From assembly GCF_017299535.1 (NCBI RefSeq), contig NZ_CP071238.1, forward strand, positions 3,410,001 through 3,474,000: DNA of 64,000 bases, in the 5' to 3' direction. Positions 9,621 to 18,711 of this stretch are shown in pieces. Origin of the DNA: Serratia marcescens subsp. marcescens ATCC 13880. Lineage in GTDB: Bacteria > Pseudomonadota > Gammaproteobacteria > Enterobacterales > Enterobacteriaceae. The notes beneath the pieces were generated by a model. It saw nothing but the letters and a program-made list of their open reading frames with translations. It was not told where the DNA came from and did not search any database. The position numbers and the translations under genes were made by a program. Each line of letters starts with the position of its first letter. Position 1 is the stretch's first letter.

Positions 9621-9939
9621 GGCAACCTCATTTTTAGTTAAGCCAATTTAACCATAGAGGATCTTGTTAGGAATAATCGCAAGGAAAGGGACGAGATTTG
9701 ATCGTTAATCTCGTCATTAACAATGTAAAAACAAGCTACTAACAAAAGTTAACCGCCTCTAATACAGGGTCTTATCTAAGAATTTTCTTGTTATAAACGG
9801 TGGATTTTGTCGGTTGAAAAGCGCATGGTGACGTGCAAAATTTGCGAGATAGAGCACAAATTTAAATCGCGGCCGTTTCACCGATACGGCTGCGTAACTC
9901 ATTTATTAAGCAGGTTAATTTTTGCGCCAGGAATTATTA
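9621..9939. other. AT-rich intergenic region between the fimbrillin-like gene and yeiR
   Basis: Both flanking genes are transcribed away from this gap. It is unusually AT-rich for the window. I found no convincing Zur site, RNA gene or open frame in it. Confidence 0.4.
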
Positions 9940-10914
9940 ATGACCAAAACCAATTTGATTACCGGTTTCCTCGGCAGCGGCAAAACCACCACTATCCGCC
10001 ATTTGCTGGCTCATAAGCCCGAACATGAACGCTGGGCGGTATTGGTCAATGAGTTCGGCGAGATCGGTATTGACGGCGCGCTGCTGGCGGACAGCGGCGC
10101 GGTGCTCAAAGAGATCCCCGGTGGCTGCATGTGCTGCGTCAACGGCCTGCCGATGCAGGTGGGCTTGAATATGCTGTTGCAGCAGGCCAAACCGGATCGG
10201 CTGCTGATCGAGCCGACCGGGCTCGGGCATCCGAAACAAATCCTGTCGCTGCTGACCCAGGAGAGTTATGCCGGCTGGATCGATCTGCAGGCCACCCTGT
10301 GCCTGCTGGATGCCCGCCAGCTCAGCCAGCCCCGCTACCGCGACAACGAAAACTTCCGAGATCAGCTGGCCGCGGCCGATATTATTTTGGCCAGCAAAAG
10401 CGATACCTACCGGCCGGAAGACAAGCTGGCGCTGGAGGCCTGGAAGGCGCAAGACCCGCTGCAACGGCCCTGCTATGCCATCGCGCAAGGCGAAGCGGAT
10501 GTCGCGCTGTTGTCACTTCCGCGCACGAATCGTACAGAATTGCCGGACGCGCAGCATCATCATGGTCAGGCGAAAAAGCAGGGGCTGGCGGCGCTGCGGC
10601 TGCCGGAGCACGCCCGCTGGCGGCGAGCGTTGAATGAAGGGCAAGGCTTCACCAGCTGTGGCTGGATTTTTGACGGCGATACCCGGTTCGACACCGTCGG
10701 TTTCATGGAATGGGTGCGACTCGCGCCGGTCGAACGCGCCAAAGGCGTGGTGCGGATCCCCGAAGGCACATTGCTGATCAATCGTCAGGGGCAGGATCTC
10801 AACATCGAAACCCGCCCGGTCGCGCCGCTCGACAGCCGAATTGAGCTTACCCACAGCGAAAATGCCGATTGGAATGCCCTGCAATCCGCCTTGTTTAAGA
10901 TTCGTTTAAGTTAG
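9940..10914 (+). CDS. yeiR: Zinc-binding GTPase YeiR (COG0523 / CobW-like)
   Basis: A G3E-family P-loop GTPase of 324 residues, thought to act in zinc allocation. The Walker A motif GFLGSGKTT is at residues 8-16, the metal-binding GGCMCC motif is near residues 61-66, the Walker B-like region is LLIEPTGLGHP, and SKSD replaces the usual NKxD base-recognition motif. The C-terminal half holds the CobW-C domain (RWRRALNEGQGFTSCGWIFDGD). The ATG at 9940 has AGGA upstream and is preferred to an in-frame TTG at 9922. As in E. coli it lies just upstream of lpxT. Confidence 0.9.
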   Translation: MTKTNLITGFLGSGKTTTIRHLLAHKPEHERWAVLVNEFGEIGIDGALLADSGAVLKEIPGGCMCCVNGLPMQVGLNMLLQQAKPDRLLIEPTGLGHPKQILSLLTQESYAGWIDLQATLCLLDARQLSQPRYRDNENFRDQLAAADIILASKSDTYRPEDKLALEAWKAQDPLQRPCYAIAQGEADVALLSLPRTNRTELPDAQHHHGQAKKQGLAALRLPEHARWRRALNEGQGFTSCGWIFDGDTRFDTVGFMEWVRLAPVERAKGVVRIPEGTLLINRQGQDLNIETRPVAPLDSRIELTHSENADWNALQSALFKIRLS

Positions 10915-10931
10915 ACCCCGTACCGTTTCCC

Positions 10932-10959
10932 CCCGGTTGCCGCAGGGTAGCCGGGTTTT
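10932..10959 (+). terminator. Terminator after yeiR
   Basis: Stem CCCGGTT/AGCCGGG with one G-T pair, followed by TTTTA. It lies between the yeiR stop and the lpxT start. Confidence 0.6.
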
Positions 10960-10991
10960 ATTTCGTTTTCATTTTTCCAACAGGTTATGTC

Positions 10992-11702
10992 ATGACACGC
11001 CGCAATTTACCCCTCATTCTCTTCTTCAACTTACTGGGCGTTGCGCTGTTTCTGTCCTGGTTCCTGCCGGCCAATCACGGCGGCTGGTTTACCCTGGATT
11101 CGGCGATTTTCTTCTTCTTTAACCGCCATCTGGCCACCGACCCGGCGTTTTTACATCTGGTCGCCATCACCAACAACCGCGCGTTCGACGCGATCTCGCT
11201 GCTCGCCATGGGGCTGCTGTATCTGTACTTTTATCTGAAGCAGGACGCCGCCGGCCGCCGCCGCCTGGTGATCACCGGCGTGGTGATGCTGCTGACCGCC
11301 GTGGTGCTGAACCAGCTTGGCCACCTGCTGCCGGTGAAACATCCAAGCCCCACCCTGACCTTTGACAATATCCATCGCGTCAGCGAGCTGACCGGCATCC
11401 CCACCAAGGACGCTTCCGGCGACAGCTTCCCCGGCGATCACGGCATGATGCTGATTATTTTTTCCTGCTTTATGCTGCGCTATTTCGGCCGCGGCGCCTT
11501 CGCCGTCGCCCTGCTGATTACGGTGGTCTTCTCATTGCCGCGCGTGATGATTGGCGCCCACTGGTTTACCGATATCGCCGTCGGCTCATTGTCCGTAGTG
11601 CTGGTTGGCGCCAGCTGGGTGCTGATAACGCCTTGCAGCGACTGGATCGTCGATCGGTTGAATCGCCTGTTGCCCGGCAAGCACCGCCCCGGCCAACCAT
11701 AA
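10992..11702 (+). CDS. lpxT: Lipid A 1-diphosphate synthase LpxT (PAP2 family)
   Basis: Inner-membrane enzyme that transfers a phosphate from undecaprenyl diphosphate to the 1-position of lipid A. The 236-residue protein has six predicted membrane helices and the PAP2 motifs: KHPSP for part of motif C1, SFPGDHG for C2 and PRVMIGAHWFTD for C3. Its place between yeiR and mepS is the same as in E. coli (yeiU/lpxT). It may affect polymyxin susceptibility by competing with amine modification of lipid A; that is family knowledge. Confidence 0.9.
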   Translation: MTRRNLPLILFFNLLGVALFLSWFLPANHGGWFTLDSAIFFFFNRHLATDPAFLHLVAITNNRAFDAISLLAMGLLYLYFYLKQDAAGRRRLVITGVVMLLTAVVLNQLGHLLPVKHPSPTLTFDNIHRVSELTGIPTKDASGDSFPGDHGMMLIIFSCFMLRYFGRGAFAVALLITVVFSLPRVMIGAHWFTDIAVGSLSVVLVGASWVLITPCSDWIVDRLNRLLPGKHRPGQP

Positions 11703-12112
11703 TTTGTGTCTATGACTCATTCCGGGAGGCGCCCGCCTCCCGTCCTCTCCCCCTCGCCGCGCGCAAAAATTTCCCCGCCGTTCGTTAACGCTTTTGCAAC
11801 CTGATTTCACGCCAGATTCATACATCGGACAATTGGCGTTTTTTATATGAAGATTTACATTATGTTACATCACAAATTCATATAAAAAAGACGGGAAAAA
11901 GGCTCGCAATCCCCTATTGGTTCCGGTAATCTCAGATGCGTTTGTGCCTGGTTTAAGTCGAATCAGTATGAAATCCGATAAAAATGTGCGTTCTCGCACG
12001 TTTTCAACGGTAACTGGTTGTCGATGCAACAGGTGCGGACTAGGCTCGTTTCGTTTGGCATTTTTCAGGTAGCGACTTTCGTCGTTAAGGACTTCAAGGG
12101 AAAACAACAACA
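11703..12112. other. Intergenic region and probable long leader of mepS
   Basis: 410 bases without a credible gene. A possible promoter, TTGGCG (11833-11838) and TACATT (11856-11861) with 17-base spacing, would give a leader of about 245 bases. A hairpin GTGCG-TTCT-CGCAC lies near 11986-11999. An 82-residue minus-strand frame here has no family features and I do not call it. Confidence 0.35.
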
Positions 12113-12688
12113 ATGGTCAAATCTCAACCGTTTCTGAGATATTTTTTGCGGGTAGTCCCTGCAATTGCCGCTGCGGTTATGCTGTCAGCGTGCAGCTCGA
12201 CTCACACTTCGAACTTGAATAACGCACAAACTGAGATGCGTGCAGTTAATGACAAAGACGGTCTTTTACTGCAAGCCTCTCAGGATGAATTCGAAGCGAT
12301 GGTCCGCAACGTTGACGTCAAGTCAAAGATTATGGATCAGTACGCGGACTGGAAAGGCGTTCGCTACCGCTTAGGCGGTGACACCAAGCGCGGCATCGAT
12401 TGCTCGGCGTTTGTACAGCGCACCTTCCGCGAACAGTTCGGCATGGATTTACCGCGTTCAACCTATGAACAGGAAGATCTCGGCAAGAAAATCCAGCGCA
12501 CCAAGCTGCGCGCCGGCGATTTGGTGCTGTTCCGCGCCGGTTCTACCGGGCGCCATGTCGGCATCTATTTAGGCAACGATCAGTTCGTTCACGCCTCCAC
12601 CAGCAGTGGGGTCATGATTTCCAAGCTGACCGATAACTATTGGAATAAACGTTATCGAGAAGCGCGCCGGGTGCTGACCAACGGCTGA
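12113..12688 (+). CDS. mepS: Murein DD-endopeptidase MepS (Spr), outer-membrane lipoprotein
   Basis: NlpC/P60 cysteine peptidase that cuts D-Ala-meso-DAP cross-links so that the peptidoglycan sacculus can expand. The signal peptide ends in a lipobox LSAC near residues 24-27. The catalytic domain shows [12 protein letters not shown] with the catalytic cysteine, [11 protein letters not shown] with the histidine, and [10 protein letters not shown]. At 191 residues it is close to E. coli Spr (188). A strong terminator follows. In E. coli MepS is degraded by Prc-NlpI. Confidence 0.94.
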   Translation: MVKSQPFLRYFLRVVPAIAAAVMLSACSSTHTSNLNNAQTEMRAVNDKDGLLLQASQDEFEAMVRNVDVKSKIMDQYADWKGVRYRLGGDTKRGIDCSAFVQRTFREQFGMDLPRSTYEQEDLGKKIQRTKLRAGDLVLFRAGSTGRHVGIYLGNDQFVHASTSSGVMISKLTDNYWNKRYREARRVLTNG

Positions 12689-12732
12689 CGGCGCAACGCC
12701 CTGAAGATCCTGAATACCAAACGAGCGATAAG

Positions 12733-12759
12733 CGCCGCCCACGGGCGGCGTTTTTTTTT
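12733..12759 (+). terminator. Terminator after mepS
   Basis: Stem CGCCGCCC/GGGCGGCG followed by nine T residues. Confidence 0.85.
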
Positions 12760-12792
12760 GGGCTGTCGAACGGGTATCATCAAGATTGATCC

Positions 12793-12948
12793 CTGCCTTA
12801 TCGTCACCGTTCCCCACTTAACACTGCCGCACGTCGTTATTTTGATAAACTGTTGGCAGGAAATCGCGCCGTCGAGGAAAAACTCGCCTATTATCGTCAG
12901 ATGACGGCAACGGCGCCCCGGCGTTATTTAAAACGTTTCCGCTGATAT
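12793..12948 (+). pseudogene. Possible decayed small reading frame upstream of pdeN
   Basis: One frame stays open for about 50 codons and reads like protein (for example YFDKLLAGNRAVEEKLAYY), but it has no ATG or binding site at its beginning. It ends in TGA and the same frame goes on after that stop with another protein-like stretch (YYAHDISVGDAAYLNGAAG). This looks like the remains of a gene or an unrecognised short one; I cannot name a family. Confidence 0.25.
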
Positions 12949-13025
12949 TATGCGCATGATATTTCTGTCGGCGACGCCGCATATTTAAACGGCGCCGCCG
13001 GTTGGTACGGGATAAAAAGGCAAAA

Positions 13026-13112
13026 ATGAAAAAAAAGCCGCTGGCACAATCCATTAACTGGCTGCGCGACACGCCTGACGCCCTGTTGCAGAGGGCTCGG
13101 TTATGGGCTTGA
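13026..13112 (+). CDS. 28-residue small ORF overlapping the pdeN start
   Basis: An ATG with a purine-rich stretch (AAAAAGG) upstream opens a 28-codon frame with lysines and a charged C-terminus (MKKKPLAQSINWLRDTPDAL at the start). Its stop codon lies ten bases inside pdeN in another frame, the usual geometry of translational coupling or of a leader peptide. I do not recognise the peptide and cannot exclude chance. Confidence 0.35.
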   Translation: MKKKPLAQSINWLRDTPDALLQRARLWA

Positions 13113-14689
13113 AAAGAGCTTTCGCCCGCAGCGTGTCTCACCGACAACGCAGCCTGGCTAAAAGCGGTGTCGCCGCCCTGGTATTTTTTACGCTATTCAC
13201 CGCGGTCACGCTTTCTTTGATCAATCACCAGCGCACGCAATATCAACATAAGGTCGAAGCGCGCACGCAAAAGTTCACGCTGGGTTATATCTCGCATCTG
13301 ACGGCGGTGATGCGGCAAATGATGCCGCTGCTGGACAAGCCTTGCCTCTCCAGCCAGTCGGACATTACCTACCAGGCGGCCTTTACCAGCGGCGTGCGCA
13401 CCTTCCTGTTGGTGAAGGACGGCTACGCCTATTGCTCCTCCGCCACGGGCGACATGATGTTGCCGATGAAAAATATCTACCAGGATATCGACTGGGATCT
13501 GCCTCTGGATCTCAAGCTGCAGCAGGGTACGCCGATGGTGCCAAACAAACCGGCGGTTGCGATTTGGCTGCGGCATCCCGGCGAAAAGGCCACCGGCATC
13601 CTCGCTACGCTGGACATCGATCTGATGCCCTACCTGCTGTTCACCTCGCACGACGAACAGGCGCCGGGCATCGCCATCGTGATGGGCAACCGCGCGCTGA
13701 CCACTTTCAGCCCGAACCTGATGCCGGTCAATCAGCTGCCGAAGGGCAAGGCGGATACCCTGACGATGCCCAATCTGCCGCTGACCATCCTGTTCTACAA
13801 CGAGAAACTGACCCCCAACGACATTCGCCTGACGCTGCTGGGCAGCTTGGTGCTGTCATTGATGACCGGCGTACTCTGCTACTACATGCTGCTGCTGCGG
13901 CAAAGCCCGGAACGCGCGCTGCTGCGTGGCATCAAGCGCAACGAGTTCTTTATCGAATACCAGCCGGTGTTCCATACCGACAGCAACAGCATCGGCGGGC
14001 TGGAAGCGCTGATCCGCTGGCAGCATCCGATCGAGGGCCGTATCCCGCCCGATGTCTTTATCCCCTACGCCGAAAGCAACGGGCTGATCGTGCCGCTTAC
14101 CCGCCACCTGTTCAGGCTGATCGCCGAAGATGTGCCACAGCTCGCCAAAGCGCTGCCACGGGGAGGTAAAGTTGGCCTCAACATTTCCCCCGCCCACCTC
14201 AGCGCGCCGTCGTTCCACCAGGACGTGTATGAACTGTTGACGCAGCTGCCGGGCGATTACTTTACGCTGGTGTTTGAAATCACCGAACGCGGCATGGTGG
14301 AAGAAGAGAGCGCGCTGGCGGAGTTTGACTGGCTGCACAAACAGGGCATCGAGATCGCAGTGGACGATTTTGGCACCGGGCACAGCGCGTTGATCTATCT
14401 TGAGCGCTTCACCATGGATTATCTGAAGATTGACCGTGGCTTCGTCAACACCATCGGCCAGGATACGGTCACCGCGCCGGTGCTGGATGCGGTGATCTCG
14501 CTGGCGAAAAAGCTGAAAATGCTGACGGTGGCCGAGGGCGTGGAAACCGCCGAGCAGATGCAGTTCCTGCAAGAGCACGGCGTCAATTTCATGCAGGGGT
14601 ACTACTTCAGCAAGCCGCTGAGCATCGATGATTTCGTCGCTTACTGCAATACTCATCAGGTCTTTGATTATCAGGAAAAAAATAGTTAA
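13103..14689 (+). CDS. pdeN: Membrane cyclic-di-GMP phosphodiesterase PdeN (Rtn; CSS-EAL)
   Basis: A 528-residue protein with a membrane segment near residues 20-42, a periplasmic CSS-motif domain (CSS at residues 111-113, second conserved cysteine at 81), a second membrane segment near 243-265, and a C-terminal EAL domain. The EAL signature is intact (EALIRW), as are NISPAHL, FEITERG, DDFGTGHS and the late glutamate (VAEGVE), so it should hydrolyse c-di-GMP to pGpG. The Dsb system controls such proteins through the CSS cysteines in E. coli. It follows mepS as rtn does in E. coli. Confidence 0.9.
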   Translation: MGLKRAFARSVSHRQRSLAKSGVAALVFFTLFTAVTLSLINHQRTQYQHKVEARTQKFTLGYISHLTAVMRQMMPLLDKPCLSSQSDITYQAAFTSGVRTFLLVKDGYAYCSSATGDMMLPMKNIYQDIDWDLPLDLKLQQGTPMVPNKPAVAIWLRHPGEKATGILATLDIDLMPYLLFTSHDEQAPGIAIVMGNRALTTFSPNLMPVNQLPKGKADTLTMPNLPLTILFYNEKLTPNDIRLTLLGSLVLSLMTGVLCYYMLLLRQSPERALLRGIKRNEFFIEYQPVFHTDSNSIGGLEALIRWQHPIEGRIPPDVFIPYAESNGLIVPLTRHLFRLIAEDVPQLAKALPRGGKVGLNISPAHLSAPSFHQDVYELLTQLPGDYFTLVFEITERGMVEEESALAEFDWLHKQGIEIAVDDFGTGHSALIYLERFTMDYLKIDRGFVNTIGQDTVTAPVLDAVISLAKKLKMLTVAEGVETAEQMQFLQEHGVNFMQGYYFSKPLSIDDFVAYCNTHQVFDYQEKNS

Positions 14690-14778
14690 TCTTTAAGCAT
14701 CTTTACCCTGCGCCCGCCCGAAGAATGTTATGCTGGGCGCAGGCTGTACTTTATTCCACAGCAGGAGCTTACCGTCTG

Positions 14779-16587
14779 ATGTCCGTGCGCATTTTCGCTG
14801 CTCTGGTGCTCTCGGCACTGAGCTTCGGTCTGCGGGCCGAAGCCCTCAACGAAAGCTACGCTTTCGCCCTTCTCGGTGAACCGAAATACGCCACCGACTT
14901 CAGCCATTTCGACTACGTCAACCCGGCGGCGCCCAAGGGCGGCGACGTGCGGCTGGCGGCCATCGGCACCTACGACAACTTCAACCGCTTCGCTACCCGC
15001 GGCGTGCCCGGCGAGCGCACGATGGAGCTGTACGATACGCTGTTCACCAACTCCGACGACGAACCCGGCAGCTATTACCCGCTGATTGCCGAATCGGCCC
15101 GTTTCCCGGCCGACATGCGCTGGATGGAATTGGATATCAACGCCCGCGCCCGCTTCCAGGACGGCAGCCCGATCACCGCCGCCGACGTGGCCTTTACCTT
15201 CAATAAATTCATGGCCGAAGGCGTACCGCAGTTTCGCTCCTTTTACAAAGGCGTCACGGTCAAGGCCATTTCCCGGCTGACGGTGCGCATCGAGCTGCCT
15301 AAGGCGAACCGTGAGCAAATCCTCAGCCTGCTCAGCCTGCGCGTATTGCCGGAAAGCTTCTGGAAAAACCATAAGCTCAACGAACCGCTCAGCACCCCGC
15401 CGCTTGCCAGCGGCCCGTATAAAATCGGCGATTACCGCCTCGGCCAGTACATCACCTATCAGCGGGTGCGCGACTACTGGGCCGCCAATCTGCCGGTGAA
15501 CCGCGGCCGCTACAACTTCGACAGCATTCGTTACGATTATTATCTGGACGATAAAGTGGCGCTGGAAGCCTTCAAGGCCGGCGCTTACGATTTCCGCATC
15601 GAGCCGTCGCCCAAAAGCTGGGCCACCCAATATCAGGGCGGCAACTTCGCGCGCAACTACATCATCAAGCAAGACGAGACCAACCAGGCGGCGCAGAATA
15701 CCCGCTGGCTGGCGTTCAATCTGCAAAAACCGCTGTTCGCCGATCGTCGGGTACGGGAAGCGATCGGCCTGGCTTTCGATTTTAACTGGATGAACAAGGC
15801 GCTGTATTACAACGCCTATCAGCGCACCGACAGCTATTTCCAAAACACCGCCTACGCCGCCCGCGGCTACCCGGACGCCGCTGAACTGGCCTTGCTGGCA
15901 CCGCTCAAGGGCCAGATACCGCCGGAGGTATTTACCAGCATCTACCAACCGCCCTCCTCCGACGGTAGCGGCAACGATCGACAAAACCTGCTGAAGGCGA
16001 CCCAACTGCTGAAAGAAGCCGGTTGGGTGGTCAAAAATCAAAAGCTGGTCAACGCCAAAACCGGCCAGCCGTTCACCTTTGAACTGATGTTGCTGAGCGG
16101 CAGCAACTTCCAGTACGTGCTGCCGTTCCGCCACAACCTGCAACGGTTGGGCATCGATATGCAAATCCGCGAGATTGACGCCTCGCAGTACACCCGCCGC
16201 ATGCGCGAGCGCGATTTCGACATGATGTCGACGGTGTATATGGCGATGCCGTTCCCCAGCGCCGATCTGCAAATTCTGTGGGATTCGCAGTACATCGATT
16301 CCAGCTATAACACCCCCGGCGTCAAAGATCCGGCGGTCGACAGCCTGGTCAGGCAAATCGCCGCCCATCAGGGCGACGAAAAAGCCCTCTTGCCGCTCGG
16401 CCGCGCGCTGGACCGGGTGCTGACCTGGAACAACTACATGCTGCCGATGTGGTACTCCAACCACGACCGCTACGCCTATTGGGACAAATTCTCCACGCCG
16501 TCGATTCGCCCGGCCTATGCGATCGGCTTCGACAACTGGTGGTACGACGTCAACAAGGCGGCGCGCTTACCGGCTCAGCGGCAATAA
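14779..16587 (+). CDS. yejA: YejA, periplasmic peptide / microcin C binding protein
   Basis: Solute-binding component (SBP_bac_5 family) of the YejABEF ABC importer, which takes up oligopeptides and, in E. coli, microcin C. The ATG at 14779 follows AGGAG and starts a 602-residue protein with a signal peptide ending near residue 20 (LRAEA). The binding domain is full length, with GGDVRLAAIGTYDNFNRF near its start and YRLGQYITYQRV in the middle. The frame stays open to 14725 upstream without family sequence. It is the first gene of yejABEF. Confidence 0.93.
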   Translation: MSVRIFAALVLSALSFGLRAEALNESYAFALLGEPKYATDFSHFDYVNPAAPKGGDVRLAAIGTYDNFNRFATRGVPGERTMELYDTLFTNSDDEPGSYYPLIAESARFPADMRWMELDINARARFQDGSPITAADVAFTFNKFMAEGVPQFRSFYKGVTVKAISRLTVRIELPKANREQILSLLSLRVLPESFWKNHKLNEPLSTPPLASGPYKIGDYRLGQYITYQRVRDYWAANLPVNRGRYNFDSIRYDYYLDDKVALEAFKAGAYDFRIEPSPKSWATQYQGGNFARNYIIKQDETNQAAQNTRWLAFNLQKPLFADRRVREAIGLAFDFNWMNKALYYNAYQRTDSYFQNTAYAARGYPDAAELALLAPLKGQIPPEVFTSIYQPPSSDGSGNDRQNLLKATQLLKEAGWVVKNQKLVNAKTGQPFTFELMLLSGSNFQYVLPFRHNLQRLGIDMQIREIDASQYTRRMRERDFDMMSTVYMAMPFPSADLQILWDSQYIDSSYNTPGVKDPAVDSLVRQIAAHQGDEKALLPLGRALDRVLTWNNYMLPMWYSNHDRYAYWDKFSTPSIRPAYAIGFDNWWYDVNKAARLPAQRQ

Positions 16588-16596
16588 GGAGTCGGA

Positions 16597-17688
16597 ATGG
16601 CGGCCTATCTGATACGCAGACTGTTATTGGTGATCCCCACGCTGTGGGCGATCATCACCATCAACTTTTTTATCGTGCAAATCGCCCCCGGCGGTCCGGT
16701 CGATCAGGCCATCGCCGCCATCGAGCTCGGGCACGGCAGCGGGTTTGGCAGCGGCGGTGTCGGCGAAGGCCTGGGCCACGCCCGGACGGGCATCGCGGCT
16801 GGCGACGGCCAATATCGCGGTTCGCGCGGCCTGGATCCGGAGGTGATCGCCGAGATCACCCAACGTTACGGCTTCGACAAACCGCTGCACGAGCGCTACT
16901 TCACCATGCTGTGGAACTATATGCGCTTCGACTTCGGCGACAGCCTGTTTCGCGGCGCTTCGGTGATGCAGCTGATCGGCCAGAGCCTGCCGGTCTCCAT
17001 CACGTTGGGCCTCTGGAGCACGCTGATCATCTATCTGGTGTCGATCCCGCTCGGCATCCGCAAGGCCGTCCACAACGGCAGCGCGTTCGATACCTGGAGC
17101 AGCACGCTGATTATCATCGGCTACGCCATTCCGGCTTTTCTGTTCGCCATTCTGATGATCGTGCTGTTCGCCGGCGGCAGCTACCTGGACTGGTTCCCGC
17201 TGCGCGGCCTGGTATCGAGCAACTTCGACACCCTCTCATGGCCGGCGAAGATCGCCGACTATCTGTGGCATATCACCCTACCGGTGCTGGCGACGGTGAT
17301 CGGCGGCTTCGCCACCCTGACCATGCTGACCAAAAACGCGTTCCTCGACGAGATCCGCAAACAGTACGTCACCACCGCCCGCGCCAAAGGGCTGGACGAG
17401 AAAAAAATCTTGTACCGCCACGTGTTCCGCAACGCCATGCTGCTGGTGATCGCCGGTTTTCCGGCCACCTTTATCAGCATGTTCTTCACCGGCTCGCTGC
17501 TGATTGAGGTGATGTTCTCGCTCAACGGCCTGGGGCTGCTGGGCTACGACGCCACGCTGCAGCGCGACTACCCGGTGATGTTCGGCACGCTGTATATCTT
17601 CACCCTGATCGGCCTGCTGTTGAATATCCTCAGCGATATCACCTACACCCTGGTCGATCCGCGCATTGACTTCGAGGCCCGCCAATGA
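16597..17688 (+). CDS. yejB: YejB, ABC importer inner-membrane permease
   Basis: A 363-residue DppB-type permease with six membrane segments. The N-terminal signature [24 protein letters not shown] and the EAA loop near [26 protein letters not shown], which contacts the ATPase, are present. AAGGAG precedes the ATG, nine bases after the yejA stop, and its stop overlaps the yejE start as ATGA. It pairs with YejE to form the channel. Confidence 0.93.
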   Translation: MAAYLIRRLLLVIPTLWAIITINFFIVQIAPGGPVDQAIAAIELGHGSGFGSGGVGEGLGHARTGIAAGDGQYRGSRGLDPEVIAEITQRYGFDKPLHERYFTMLWNYMRFDFGDSLFRGASVMQLIGQSLPVSITLGLWSTLIIYLVSIPLGIRKAVHNGSAFDTWSSTLIIIGYAIPAFLFAILMIVLFAGGSYLDWFPLRGLVSSNFDTLSWPAKIADYLWHITLPVLATVIGGFATLTMLTKNAFLDEIRKQYVTTARAKGLDEKKILYRHVFRNAMLLVIAGFPATFISMFFTGSLLIEVMFSLNGLGLLGYDATLQRDYPVMFGTLYIFTLIGLLLNILSDITYTLVDPRIDFEARQ

Positions 17689-18710
17689 GCCGCCTTAGCC
17701 CGATCAACCAGGCGCGCTGGGCGCGTTTTCGCCGCAACCGCCGCGGCTACTGGTCGCTGTGGACCTTTTTGGTGCTGTTCACCCTGAGCCTGGCAGCCGA
17801 TCTGATCGCCAACGACAAACCGCTGTTGGTGCGTTATGAAGGCCGGTTGTACCTGCCGTTTATGATTAGCTACAGCGAAACCGCCTTCGGCGGCGAACTG
17901 AATACCGAAGCCGACTATCAGGATCCGTTCGTGCAGCGGCAGATCGAACGGCACGGCTGGGCGGTCTGGGCGCCGATCCGCTTCAGTTACGACACCATCA
18001 ACTTCGCCACCGAGGTGCCCTTCCCTTCGCCGCCTTCGCGGCACAACCTGCTGGGCACCGACAGCAACGGCGGCGACGTGCTGGCCCGGGTGCTGTACGG
18101 TTTTCGCATTTCGATGCTTTTCGGCCTGGCGCTAACGCTGTTTTCCAGCCTGATCGGCGTGTGCGTCGGCGCGACGCAGGGGTATTACGGCGGGCGTTTC
18201 GATCTGTGGGGGCAGCGCTTTATCGAAGTGTGGTCGGGCATGCCGACGCTGTTTCTGATCATTCTGCTGTCGAGCATCGTCCAGCCCAATTTCTGGTGGC
18301 TGCTCGGCATCACCATCCTGTTCGGCTGGATGAGCCTGGTGGGCGTGGTGCGCGCCGAATTCCTGCGCACCCGCAATTTTGACTATATCCGCGCCGCGCG
18401 CGCCATGGGCGTGCCGGATCGGGTAATCATGTCCCGCCATATGCTGCCCAACGCCATGGTGGCGACGCTGACCTTCCTGCCGTTTATCCTCTGCGGCTCG
18501 ATCACCACCCTGACGTCGCTCGATTTCCTCGGTTTCGGTCTGCCGATAGGCTCGCCGTCGCTCGGCGAATTGCTGCTGCAAGGCAAAAACAATCTGCAGG
18601 CGCCGTGGCTCGGCATCACCGCCTTCCTGGTATTGGCAGTGCTGCTGTCGTTATTAATCTTTATCGGCGAAGCGGTGCGCGACGCCTTTGACCCCAGCAA
18701 GGCGCATTGA
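17685..18710 (+). CDS. yejE: YejE, ABC importer inner-membrane permease
   Basis: A 341-residue DppC-type permease with a cytoplasmic N-terminus ([18 protein letters not shown]), a long first periplasmic loop typical of YejE, and the EAA loop [28 protein letters not shown]. It overlaps yejB by four bases and ends one base before yejF, so all four genes are one transcription unit. Confidence 0.93.
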   Translation: MSRLSPINQARWARFRRNRRGYWSLWTFLVLFTLSLAADLIANDKPLLVRYEGRLYLPFMISYSETAFGGELNTEADYQDPFVQRQIERHGWAVWAPIRFSYDTINFATEVPFPSPPSRHNLLGTDSNGGDVLARVLYGFRISMLFGLALTLFSSLIGVCVGATQGYYGGRFDLWGQRFIEVWSGMPTLFLIILLSSIVQPNFWWLLGITILFGWMSLVGVVRAEFLRTRNFDYIRAARAMGVPDRVIMSRHMLPNAMVATLTFLPFILCGSITTLTSLDFLGFGLPIGSPSLGELLLQGKNNLQAPWLGITAFLVLAVLLSLLIFIGEAVRDAFDPSKAH

Positions 18711-18711
18711 T

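Noticed and set aside
9621-9939. Zur-type operator in front of yeiR
   Set aside because: AT-rich sequence gave only partial half-sites; nothing close to the Zur palindrome.
11820-11900. CRP site upstream of mepS
   Set aside because: Only one half-site (ATCACA) is good; the other half does not match at the right spacing.
12818-13147. 109-codon minus-strand frame upstream of pdeN
   Set aside because: No binding site, no family features, and it overlaps the pdeN start; the plus-strand frames are more protein-like.
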